Assembly: GCA_905233755.1 (NCBI GenBank)
Contig: CAJODM010000018.1
Coordinates: 1,299-34,218, forward strand
DNA: 32,920 nucleotides
Direction: 5' to 3'
DNA from: an uncultured Ruminococcus sp.
GTDB taxonomy: Bacteria > Bacillota > Clostridia > Oscillospirales > Acutalibacteraceae
This document shows positions 24,141-31,139 of the stretch, in pieces. The position numbers and the translations under genes are program-made. The notes under the pieces are model-generated. The model searched no databases. It was not told where the DNA came from and saw nothing but the letters and a program-made list of their open reading frames with translations. The number at the start of each line of letters is the position of its first letter. Position 1 is the first letter of the stretch.

Positions 24141-25396
24141 ATTTCCTCCTTGCTTCTGTCGGCAGAGAGACAGCAGAAGTCGTCATCCCTGCCAAACATG
24201 TATGTCACAAAATACCGTATGTCATCCATCGCGTGGTCGTTCTTCTTCAGCACCGAATCATGGCTGCTGTTCTCGTCAAAGCGATACAGAGAGAACTCGC
24301 GGATCGCATCCTCACAGGTGTTGCAGATGACGATCTCGCCGTCCTTGAGCGCGGATGAGGTGCGCCGGATGCCGTCGAGGACATTGTTGTCCGCCTTCAC
24401 CGCCGAAAAACGTCCGTGTCTGTTGATAACCTCAATAAAGCTGGCGGCCGATGGGTCAACGATCACCGCCTCGACCTCTCTGTCGCCGACGAGCCGAACA
24501 AGCCCTTCATAGTGCTCCTCATCGGTCCTGCTCTGATACTCCCGCCGAGCATCATAGTAGTACTCGCTTATCCTGTACCACACGCCGGAGTAGCTGCCCC
24601 ATAACCCGAAGGACGCGGGATTGACCGTGCCGTAATCGCAGGAGACACAGTAGCTCTGAAAAAGAACATCGGGTACGGGCGGGAACATACTGCTGTCATC
24701 CATGAACGGATAGACAGCGCCCGAGACACTCACCCACTCGCCCAGCACAAACCGCCGATAGAACGCGCCCGAGTACATCGTCTCATAGCGATGCAGCAGC
24801 TCGTCCGTGAGCGAGGGGTTGTCCCGCATCGCAAAGTGCAGATACAGCGCGTTCTTCTCATCACATCGCTGTATCCATTCGCGATAAAACCAGTGAGCGG
24901 GAAACTCAGGGTTGCAGTTGAAGAAGAACCGCGAGCCCGCGACCGAGCACCGCGCCAGCGCCTGTTCAACGAACGACCGCGGCATCAGCGCGACCTCATC
25001 GAACAGCACGCCCGACAGCGTCACCCCCTGGATCAGCGGTGCGCTGCCCTCATCCTTGCCGGAGAAGAGGTAGAACAGGTTCTCGGTGCTGCCGTGCCGG
25101 ATGACGAGCCGGTTGCGCGACTGGCACAGCTCCGCTGTGTACCCGAGCTCCTTGAGCATCGGGAGCAGCGGGGTGATGACGTTGCGCGTCAGCGCCGAGA
25201 GCGTCTTGCCGCAGAACGCGAACGCCCCGTTTGAGAACATCGTCATCGCCCATACCGCAAAGCTCAGCGACAGGAACAGGGTCTTGCCCGAGCGCACCGC
25301 GCCGTCACAGATGATCGCGTCGCGCCCGCGTCCGTTGTCGCTGAACCACCAGCTGAACGCCTGCCACTGCTTGTCGGAGATACGGCTAATCCTCAT
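24137..25396 (-). CDS. Terminase large subunit (DNA-packaging ATPase/nuclease)
   Basis: 419-aa packaging motor protein. The ATPase half has Walker A GAVRSGKT (about residue 32), Walker B GVLFDEVALM and coupling region FFNCNPEFPAHWFYREW. The nuclease half has three acidic positions in VSCDYGTVNPASFGLWG, EAVIVDPSAASFIEV and DHAMDDIRYFVTYMF, as in PBSX XtmB and related RNase H-fold nucleases. All catalytic features are intact, so packaging activity is expected. The start follows GGAGG and overlaps terS by 11 nt. Whether packaging is headful or sequence-specific cannot be told. Confidence 0.93.
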   Translation of the reverse strand: MRISRISDKQWQAFSWWFSDNGRGRDAIICDGAVRSGKTLFLSLSFAVWAMTMFSNGAFAFCGKTLSALTRNVITPLLPMLKELGYTAELCQSRNRLVIRHGSTENLFYLFSGKDEGSAPLIQGVTLSGVLFDEVALMPRSFVEQALARCSVAGSRFFFNCNPEFPAHWFYREWIQRCDEKNALYLHFAMRDNPSLTDELLHRYETMYSGAFYRRFVLGEWVSVSGAVYPFMDDSSMFPPVPDVLFQSYCVSCDYGTVNPASFGLWGSYSGVWYRISEYYYDARREYQSRTDEEHYEGLVRLVGDREVEAVIVDPSAASFIEVINRHGRFSAVKADNNVLDGIRRTSSALKDGEIVICNTCEDAIREFSLYRFDENSSHDSVLKKNDHAMDDIRYFVTYMFGRDDDFCCLSADRSKEEI

Positions 25397-25868
25397 CTTG
25401 TCCTCCGCTGCGGCGCGCGGCCGACGCGAGCGCCTCGATCAGCCCCGATCCGCCACACGGCGTATCGTCGGCGCCGAGCGCCTCGCGCAGCTTTTCGAGC
25501 GCCTTGACCCGGTCAAAGAACTTGATCTCAACGCTCCTGTCCTTCTGGTGGCGGATCTCCGACACGTTGTACAGGTTCAGCGACCGGATCTTGTCCCGGG
25601 TGACCTCCTCGTCAAAGCACAGCGCGACCGCGTCGCTGACATCGCCGAACGCGAGCCGCCACAGCCCCGACAGCGACATATCGCGCATCCGTGCGCGGTT
25701 CTCGCCCGAGATCCTGTCGACCTCGTCGGTGATGTCGCTGCGGGACAGCAGCGCGTGCACCTTCTGCTGCGGGTTCTTGTACCCTGCGGCGCGGGCGGCA
25801 TACCCGCCGTCGCCCGAGAGCGCATAGAGCCGGCAGAACATCTTCTCCTTCTTCGTCAACTGTTTCAT
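25386..25868 (-). CDS. Terminase small subunit (XtmA-like)
   Basis: 160-aa DNA-recognition subunit. The N-terminus LTKKEKMFCRLYALSGDGGYAA begins an HTH-containing Terminase_2-type domain (KNPQQKVHALLSRSDI), and the middle and C-terminal parts (LWRLAFGDVSDAVALCFDEE, KFFDRVKALEKLREALG) follow the pattern of XtmA of PBSX. First gene of the operon; AAAGGAG precedes the ATG. Its leader holds a terminator-type hairpin 37 nt upstream, and no convincing -35/-10 pair is visible between that hairpin and the divergent SpoVAF-like gene. Confidence 0.87.
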   Translation of the reverse strand: MKQLTKKEKMFCRLYALSGDGGYAARAAGYKNPQQKVHALLSRSDITDEVDRISGENRARMRDMSLSGLWRLAFGDVSDAVALCFDEEVTRDKIRSLNLYNVSEIRHQKDRSVEIKFFDRVKALEKLREALGADDTPCGGSGLIEALASAARRSGGQDED

Positions 25869-25904
25869 AAAGCATCTCCTTTGCTACCGGTTTCACCTAT
25901 GGCG

Positions 25905-25942
25905 CAAAAAAAGAAAAAGTTGCATAAAACTATGCAACTTCC
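25905..25942 (-). terminator. Leader terminator before the phage operon (hairpin copy B)
   Basis: Read on the minus strand: GGAAGTTGCATA-GTTT-TATGCAACTTTTT followed by CTTTTTTT, a full intrinsic terminator pointing toward terS. The 20-nt core (25919-25938) equals the core at 12880-12899 in opposite orientation. It may insulate terS from antisense readthrough of the spm operon, or act as a conditional attenuator. Confidence 0.8.
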
Positions 25943-26022
25943 AAAAAATTTTTTTATTTTTTCTATATTCTGGGTATGCTAATCTGGAATCATCCCGCTC
26001 CTGCGGGAGACGGAGGGATCGA

Positions 26023-27411
26023 ATGCACAGCGATTTTTTTGACAGCGCGGTCGGGGCGGTGCGCGCGCTGACCCGCTCGGCGGACAGCTTCGATATCATC
26101 GAGCGCGATATTATCCTCGGGGAGCGGCGCGGGGTGCTGTTCTATGTCAACGGGCTTGTCAACACCGAGATCCTCGAGAAGCTGCTGGAGTTCTGGCTGT
26201 CGCATCATGACGACGCGACCCTTGACGCCGACGTGTTTGCCGCGCGGTATGTCCCCTATGGCGAGGTAACGCTCAAGGAGAGCTCGCCCGCCATCGCCGA
26301 AGAGGTGCTGTCGGGGATGGTGGGGCTGTATCTGGAGGGGTTCTCGCGGTGGATCTCGATCGACATCCGCTCCTATCCCCAGCGCCAGACCTCCGAGCCA
26401 GAGGACGACAAGGTGCTGCGCGGCTCCAAGGACGGGTTTGTCGAGACGGTCATCTTCAACCTGGCGCTGATCCGCCGCCGCATCCGCGACCGTAACCTCG
26501 TCACCCGCGCCTACCGCGTCGGGCGCGAATCCAAGACCGACGTCATCCTCTGCTATATGGACGGCGTCGCCGACAGCACGCTGGTCGAGAACCTCGACCG
26601 CCGCATCCGCGAGATCGACCTGCCCTCGATCCGCATGAACCAGCAGAGCATCATCGAGGCGCTGTACCGCAAGCGATGGCTCAACCCCTTCCCCAAGGTG
26701 AAGTACACCGAACGCCCCGACGTTGCCGCGGCGGTGTGTATGAAGGGGAACATCGTGATTCTCGTCGACAACTCGCCGTCGGCGATCCTCATCCCCACCT
26801 CGGTGTTCGATCTCATCGAGGAGGCGGACGACTACTACTTTCCGCCGATCACCGGCACCTATATCCGCCTGGCGCGCCACCTCATCACCCTAAGCTCCGT
26901 CATCCTCACCCCGCTGTGGCTCTTGTGCCTGCAAAACCCGAACCATGTCCCCGCGATGTTCACGTTCGTGCTGGTGACCGAGCCGGTGAACCTGCCGATC
27001 TTCTGGCAGCTCATCCTCATCGAGGTGGGCATCGACGGGCTGCGGCTTGCCACCATGCACACCCCCAACAGCATGACCTCTGCCATCGGGATCATCGGCG
27101 CGATCGCGTTCAGCCAGTTCGGCATCGACACCGGATGGTTCACCACCGCCAGCGTCCTGTATATGGCGTTCGTCACCATCGCCAACAACTGTCAGCCCAA
27201 CTATGAGCTGGGCTACTCGCTCAAGTACGTCCGCATCCTGCTGCTGACGCTGACGTATCTTCTCAACCTTGTCGGGTTCATCATCGGGCTTGTCGTCATC
27301 TTCATCCTGCTGTTGACGAACCGCACCCTCTCGGGCAAGAGCTACCTCTATCCCCTCATCCCGCTCAAGCCCCGCGAGCTTGTCCGAAAGCTGACCCGCA
27401 CACGCATGTGA
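26023..27411 (+). CDS. spoVAF: SpoVAF-like GerA-family spore germination protein
   Basis: 462-aa inner-spore-membrane protein of the GerA A-subunit family. The soluble N-terminal part contains EDDKVLRGSKDGFVETVIFN and LIRRRIRDRNL, followed by GRESKTDVILCYMDGVAD and VKYTERPDVAAAV, which recall SpoVAF more than GerAA. Residues about 285-440 form about five membrane segments (LITLSSVILTPLWLLCL, AIGIIGAIAFSQFGI, ILLLTLTYLLNLVGFIIGL). SpoVAF proteins act in germination ion release with other spore membrane proteins. No spoVA operon or B/C subunits are next to it. GGAGACGGAGGG precedes the ATG. Ends 15 nt from the convergent spmB. Confidence 0.8.
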   Translation: MHSDFFDSAVGAVRALTRSADSFDIIERDIILGERRGVLFYVNGLVNTEILEKLLEFWLSHHDDATLDADVFAARYVPYGEVTLKESSPAIAEEVLSGMVGLYLEGFSRWISIDIRSYPQRQTSEPEDDKVLRGSKDGFVETVIFNLALIRRRIRDRNLVTRAYRVGRESKTDVILCYMDGVADSTLVENLDRRIREIDLPSIRMNQQSIIEALYRKRWLNPFPKVKYTERPDVAAAVCMKGNIVILVDNSPSAILIPTSVFDLIEEADDYYFPPITGTYIRLARHLITLSSVILTPLWLLCLQNPNHVPAMFTFVLVTEPVNLPIFWQLILIEVGIDGLRLATMHTPNSMTSAIGIIGAIAFSQFGIDTGWFTTASVLYMAFVTIANNCQPNYELGYSLKYVRILLLTLTYLLNLVGFIIGLVVIFILLLTNRTLSGKSYLYPLIPLKPRELVRKLTRTRM

Positions 27412-27426
27412 CCACACGCGTGTGAC
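27399..27426. repeat. 14-bp tandem repeat at the spoVAF-spmB junction
   Basis: CACACGCATGTGAC followed directly by CACACGCGTGTGAC, one mismatch. It covers the stop codon of the spoVAF-like gene and ends at the stop of spmB. Each unit contains a near-palindrome (CACACG/CGTGTG). Confidence 0.8.
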
Positions 27427-27936
27427 CTACTGCATCAACAGCCGCACCGTCACAACACACATCACAAACGCCGTCATATCCGCCAGCACCCCCGACAGGA
27501 GGGTATGGCGGATCTTTTTGATACCGGCGGCAGAGTAGTACATCGTCACGGCATAGAAGGTGGTCTCGGTCGAGCCCGACAGGACGCTCGCACACCGTCC
27601 GACAAAGCTGTCGGGTCCGAAGTCCTCGTATATCCCCGTCAGCAGCGCGGTCGCGCCCGAGCCCGACACCGGCCGCAGCAGCCCCATCGGCAAGAGCTCC
27701 GCCGGGATCCCGACCGCTCTCGCTACAGGGGTGAGCAGCGACGAAACCGCCGCGAGCACCCCCGACGAGCGCAGCATCCCCACCGCGACCAACAGCCCGA
27801 TCAGCGTCGGCGCGATGGTGACGACGGTACGCATCCCCTCGCGCGCGCCGTCGACGAACGCCTCGAAGATATCCACCCGCCTAACGAGCCCGTAGACGCA
27901 TACCGCCGCAAGCAGCAGCGGAACGATGTACGCCAT
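27427..27936 (-). CDS. spmB: Spore maturation protein B
   Basis: 169-aa multi-pass membrane protein. Segments such as TIAPTLIGLLVAVGMLRSSG, the LLRPVSGSGATALLTGIYED region and LSGSTETTFYAVTMYYSAA are characteristic of SpmB (nucleoside recognition/Gate domain family). Together with SpmA it is needed in B. subtilis for proper core dehydration and heat resistance of spores. The start lies inside the 3' end of spmA (56-nt overlap), with GGAAAGGG upstream of the ATG, so the two are coupled. Standard length. Confidence 0.93.
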   Translation of the reverse strand: MAYIVPLLLAAVCVYGLVRRVDIFEAFVDGAREGMRTVVTIAPTLIGLLVAVGMLRSSGVLAAVSSLLTPVARAVGIPAELLPMGLLRPVSGSGATALLTGIYEDFGPDSFVGRCASVLSGSTETTFYAVTMYYSAAGIKKIRHTLLSGVLADMTAFVMCVVTVRLLMQ

Positions 27937-28507
27937 TCCCTTTCCTCCCTATGATCCGCGATGACAGCAGCCCGACCGCCAGCGCCGCCGCCGAGCTGAT
28001 CCATACGCATACGATGATATCGAACGGCGACGACGAGCCGTAGCTGTGGCGCAGCGTCGCCACCGTGGTGGGCAGCAGCTGCATCGACGCGGTGTTCATG
28101 ATGACAAAGGTCACCATCTCATCCGTCGCTGTATCGCTGTCGGACATCCGCCGCAGCTCCCTCATCGCCGACAGCCCGAGGGGCGTCGCGGCGTTGCCCA
28201 GCCCGAGGAGGTTCGCGCTGACGTTCATCGTGATATAGGCGAACGCGTCCGAGTGCCGGTCGACACGCGGGAACAGCCGCGACAGCAGCGGCGCGAGCGC
28301 TTTGGACAGCGCCTGCATCAGCCCCGAGCGGCGCGCGATCTCCATGAACCCCGACCACATACACAGCACGCCCGACAGCCGGATCAGCAGCGTCACCGCG
28401 TCCTCTGCGGCGGTCATCACGCCCTCGGACAGCGGCTGCATGCTCCCGCACAAGAGCGCATAAACAAAGCTTGTCGCCACCATCACGCCGAACACGACCG
28501 CCATCAT
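27881..28507 (-). CDS. spmA: Spore maturation protein A
   Basis: 208-aa membrane protein with SpmA hallmarks: LIRLSGVLCMWSGFMEIARRS, the NVSANLLGLGNAATPLGLSA motif and FVIMNTASMQLLPTTVATLR. It acts with SpmB in spore core dehydration. The C-terminal end (about residues 188-208, RKGNGVHRSAAACGG) is an Arg-rich extension produced by the long overlap into spmB. GGAGGG precedes the double ATG at 28507. It diverges from the AbrB-type gene; no recognisable sporulation-sigma promoter could be assigned with confidence. Confidence 0.93.
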   Translation of the reverse strand: MMAVVFGVMVATSFVYALLCGSMQPLSEGVMTAAEDAVTLLIRLSGVLCMWSGFMEIARRSGLMQALSKALAPLLSRLFPRVDRHSDAFAYITMNVSANLLGLGNAATPLGLSAMRELRRMSDSDTATDEMVTFVIMNTASMQLLPTTVATLRHSYGSSSPFDIIVCVWISSAAALAVGLLSSRIIGRKGNGVHRSAAACGGMRLRAR

Positions 28508-28553
28508 CGCCCGTCCCTCCTCTCAAAAATTTGTCGAAATCGCAAGGTTACTG

Positions 28554-28582
28554 TTGACATCTTTACCTTTATTTGGTAAACT
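28554..28582 (+). promoter_or_regulatory. Sigma-A-type promoter of the AbrB-type gene
   Basis: TTGACA (28554-28559), 17-bp spacer, TAAACT (28577-28582). It lies in the 107-bp region divergent from spmA. Confidence 0.75.
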
Positions 28583-28614
28583 ATAGGCGTAACATCAAGT
28601 GAAAGGAGACCCAT

Positions 28615-28857
28615 ATGAAACCAGCCGGCTTTCTCTGCAAGATTGACAAGCTCGGGCGCATCGTGGTGCCCAAGCCCCTGCGCCGCAAGTACGATCTGAA
28701 CGTCGATGACACCATCGAGCTGTTCACCGAGCCCGACGCTATCGTGATGAAGAAGTACGCGATGCGCTGCACGTTCTGCTCGTCGGGCGACGACCTCGAG
28801 GAGTATCGGGGCAAGACCATCTGTCGCCGCTGTCTGACCGAGCTCAAAGATATCTGA
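28615..28857 (+). CDS. AbrB/SpoVT-type transition regulator with zinc-ribbon tail
   Basis: 80-aa DNA-binding protein. Residues 1-48 form the swapped-hairpin AbrB domain (KIDKLGRIVVPKPLRRKYDL, DTIELFTEPDAIVMKKY). The C-terminal 30 residues hold CTFC and CRRC, a small zinc ribbon found in clostridial AbrB-type proteins. Such proteins repress transition-state and sporulation genes in growing cells. It is adjacent to and divergent from spmA-spmB, so local control is possible. AAAGGAG lies before the ATG. Whether it is the ortholog of B. subtilis AbrB is not certain. Confidence 0.88.
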   Translation: MKPAGFLCKIDKLGRIVVPKPLRRKYDLNVDDTIELFTEPDAIVMKKYAMRCTFCSSGDDLEEYRGKTICRRCLTELKDI

Positions 28858-28902
28858 TACCAATATACCGGATACAGCATCTTTTTATGACTGGAGGAAC
28901 AT

Positions 28903-29385
28903 ATGAAACGATCTGACTACATCTCGTGGGACGAGTACTTCATGGGCGTCGCCCTGCTCGCCTCCAAACGCAGCAAGGACCCGAACACCCAGGTCGGCGC
29001 GTGTATCGTCGACAAGACCCGCCGCATCCTCTCGACCGGCTACAACGGATTTCCGGCGGGATGCTCGGACGACCTGTTCCCGTGGGAGCGCGACGGCGAG
29101 GATACCAAGTACAGCTATGTCGTCCACGCCGAGCTCAACGCGATCCTCAACGCCCGCGGCAAGAACCTCGAGGGTTCGCGGCTGTATGTCGACCTGTTCC
29201 CGTGCAACGAGTGCGCCAAGGCGATCATCCAGGCGGGCATCAGCGAGGTCGTCTATCTGTATGACAAGTATGCCGACAGCCGGGACACCATCGCCTCGAA
29301 GAAGATGCTGACCTCGGCGGGCGTGCTGCTGACCCGGCTGTCCCCCTCGCTCAATACGATCGAGCTGAACTTTGAGCGCGAGTGA
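28903..29385 (+). CDS. Deoxycytidylate deaminase (ComEB-like)
   Basis: 160-aa enzyme of the cytidine/deoxycytidylate deaminase family that makes dUMP from dCMP for thymidylate synthesis. Zinc-site motifs are HAELNAIL (His and catalytic Glu) and PCNECAK (two Cys). The N-terminal segment ASKRSKDPNTQVGACIVD and TGYNGFPAGC are typical of dCMP deaminases. GGAGG is located 8 nt upstream of the ATG. It follows the AbrB-type gene by 45 nt and may be cotranscribed. Confidence 0.92.
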   Translation: MKRSDYISWDEYFMGVALLASKRSKDPNTQVGACIVDKTRRILSTGYNGFPAGCSDDLFPWERDGEDTKYSYVVHAELNAILNARGKNLEGSRLYVDLFPCNECAKAIIQAGISEVVYLYDKYADSRDTIASKKMLTSAGVLLTRLSPSLNTIELNFERE

Positions 29386-29405
29386 TCTTTCCTATGAATA
29401 TGCAA

Positions 29406-29441
29406 AAGGGACAGCCGATACGGCTGTCCCTTGTTTGTTAT
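29406..29441. terminator. Terminator between convergent dCMP deaminase and aldo/keto reductase genes
   Basis: AAGGGACAGCCG-ATA-CGGCTGTCCCTT, perfect 12-bp stem, with TGTTTGTT on the plus side and TTGCAT on the minus side; best for the plus-strand gene. Confidence 0.8.
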
Positions 29442-29499
29442 ACAGTATAGGCGGGATGAACCCCAAAGGATCCCTGTGCCCGCGTCATCCTGCAAAAGG

Positions 29500-30429
29500 T
29501 TACGGCAGATGCTTTCCCGATGCAAGGTACAGCTGATACCACTCGTTATGGGTCAGGTCGACCTTGGATGCGTCACAGATATCCCTGAGGTGATCGGGGT
29601 TCATCGTGCCGGCGATCGCCTGCATCCGCGCGGGATGGCGCAGGATCCACGCGATCGCGACAGCGGTCTTGGGCACGCCATAGCGCTCTGCGATCTCGCC
29701 GAGCACACGGTTGAGCTCGGGAAACTGCGGATGATCGACAAAGCACCCCTGAAAGAACCCGAACTGCAGCGGCGACCACGCCTGGATCGTGATATCGTGC
29801 AGCCGACAGTAGTCGATCGTCCCGTTATCGCGGTCGATCGAGCGATCGGTGGTAAGGTTGTTGACATAGAGCGCCTGGTCGATGAGCTGGGACTGATCGA
29901 GCGAGAACTGTAGCTGGTTGAAGAGCAGCGGCTGACGGACATACTTGCTGAGCAGCTCCATCATCATCGTCGGCACGTTGCTGACGCCGAAGTACCGCAC
30001 CTTGCCGCTCTTTTCCAGTATATCGAACGCCTCGGCTACCTGCTCCGGCTCATACAGCAGGTCGGGGCGGTGCAGCAGCAGCGCGTCAAGGTACTCGAGT
30101 TTCATCCTGTGCAGCGAGTCGTCCACGCTGCAAAGGATATTCTCCTTCGTCCAGTTGAACTCCCCTTTCTCAAAGAGCAGCCCGCACTTGCTCTGGATGA
30201 ACACGTCCTCGCGGCGGATACCGGTACGGCTGAACGCCTCGCCAAAACGTTTCTCCGCCTCGCCGTTCTCTCCATAGCAGGTGGCGTTGTCATAGAAGTT
30301 GATCCCCAGCTCGTCGGCGGTACGGATGAGCCCTGCTGCCTCGTCCACCGACAGCGCCGGCATCCGCATACATCCGAGGACGATCGACGAGACATGCTCG
30401 GGGCCGTTGGCGATTGTCTGATAATTCAT
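29500..30429 (-). CDS. Aldo/keto reductase
   Basis: 309-aa NAD(P)H-dependent oxidoreductase with a TIM-barrel fold. The catalytic tetrad is visible: Asp and Tyr in NFYDNATCYGE, Lys in FIQSKCG and His in LLLHRPDLLYE. The cofactor end is near IAGTMNPDHLRDI. It resembles the YdhF-type group of AKRs. The substrate cannot be predicted. GGGAAAAAC lies before the ATG, a weak ribosome site. It diverges from the desulfoferrodoxin-rubrerythrin pair across a 326-bp region. Confidence 0.9.
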   Translation of the reverse strand: MNYQTIANGPEHVSSIVLGCMRMPALSVDEAAGLIRTADELGINFYDNATCYGENGEAEKRFGEAFSRTGIRREDVFIQSKCGLLFEKGEFNWTKENILCSVDDSLHRMKLEYLDALLLHRPDLLYEPEQVAEAFDILEKSGKVRYFGVSNVPTMMMELLSKYVRQPLLFNQLQFSLDQSQLIDQALYVNNLTTDRSIDRDNGTIDYCRLHDITIQAWSPLQFGFFQGCFVDHPQFPELNRVLGEIAERYGVPKTAVAIAWILRHPARMQAIAGTMNPDHLRDICDASKVDLTHNEWYQLYLASGKHLP

Positions 30430-30755
30430 GTTTTTCCCTCTCTTTTTCTACTATTTTGACTTGACTTTTGTACCGGAATCGCATACTATATTGCTAACAC
30501 GATCCCGATTTCAGATGCTGATTATGGGCGCTCGATATAAGCCCGAGTATCACGCGAGAGCGTATGGTGCGGTGGTGCTTATCATCATACCACAGAATGG
30601 TGAAAATGCAATCCCCGATCTCTCATATCTTTTGGACTTTGCGAAGGTTCTCGCTATCCCAACCTATCATCCGGCGGGCGCTCATATCCACTGCAAAACG
30701 TACACAAGCGGGCGATATGCCCGCATAACAATCTGTCATAAGGAGGTTTTTGCAA
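30430..30755. other. Divergent intergenic region with long dfx leader
   Basis: 326 bp between the aldo/keto reductase and desulfoferrodoxin genes. It holds a tandem TTGACTTGAC, the plus-strand promoter, a long untranslated leader, and a GCGGGC/GCCCGC hairpin (about 30709-30725) just before the AAGGAGG ribosome site. An open frame through it has no ribosome site, unusual composition and no family resemblance, so I do not call a gene. Confidence 0.6.
30461..30489 (+). promoter_or_regulatory. Sigma-A-type promoter upstream of desulfoferrodoxin
   Basis: TTGACT (30461-30466), 17-bp spacer, TACTAT (30484-30489). The resulting leader before the start codon would be about 260 nt. Confidence 0.6.
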
Positions 30756-31124
30756 ATGAAATTCTACATCTGTGAACGCTGCGGCAACATCGTCGCCGTG
30801 GTCAAGGCGAGCGGCGCACCGATCTCGTGCTGCGGTCAGCCGATGACCGAGATCGAAGCGGGCACCACCGATGCTGCCGTCGAGAAGCACGTGCCAGTCG
30901 TCACGTATGCGGACGGCAAGGTGATCGTATCTGTCGGGGATGTCGCTCATCCGATGCTCCCGGAGCACTACATCCAGTGGATCGCCCTGAGCACCAACCG
31001 GGGCAACCAGCGCAAGCAGCTCTCCCCCGGCGATCAGCCGAAGGCGTGCTTTGCGCTGTGTGACGGCGAGACGGTCGAGGCGGCCTACGCCTACTGCAAT
31101 CTCCACTCCCTGTGGAAGAGCTGA
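30756..31124 (+). CDS. dfx: Desulfoferrodoxin (superoxide reductase)
   Basis: 122-aa non-haem iron protein that reduces superoxide to peroxide in anaerobes. The N-terminal centre I ligands Cys6, Cys9, Cys25 and Cys26 (YICERCGN and SCCGQP) form the desulforedoxin-type site. Centre II ligands are His45 (EKHVPV), His65, His71 (AHPMLPEHYIQW), Cys114 and His117 (CNLHSLW). All ligands are present. The start at 30756 follows AAGGAGG by 9 nt. Rubrerythrin follows after 15 nt, so the peroxide formed would be removed by the next gene's product. Confidence 0.95.
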   Translation: MKFYICERCGNIVAVVKASGAPISCCGQPMTEIEAGTTDAAVEKHVPVVTYADGKVIVSVGDVAHPMLPEHYIQWIALSTNRGNQRKQLSPGDQPKACFALCDGETVEAAYAYCNLHSLWKS

Positions 31125-31139
31125 GAAGGAGGAATCATC

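Noticed and set aside
14870..25868. Interpreting the minus-strand cluster as a type VI secretion, Afp/PVC or tailocin (pyocin/diffocin-like) locus.
   Set aside because: Terminase, portal, protease and capsid genes are present, which tailocins and contractile injection systems lack, while sheath and tube are missing, which they need.
12880..25938. Reading the paired 20-bp hairpins as transposon ends.
   Set aside because: No transposase or target-site duplication is seen, and both copies are ordinary-looking terminators with T-tracts. Reported as a shared element only.
25869..26022. A possible sigma-G promoter (TATGCTA at 25975-25981) for the SpoVAF-like gene.
   Set aside because: The -10-like box is one base off the consensus, but no acceptable -35 element is found at 17-18 bp; not strong enough to annotate.
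30428..30775. A 115-codon plus-strand frame in the region upstream of desulfoferrodoxin.
   Set aside because: It starts inside the 5' end of the reductase gene without a ribosome site, crosses the promoter, and overlaps the real start of desulfoferrodoxin in another frame.
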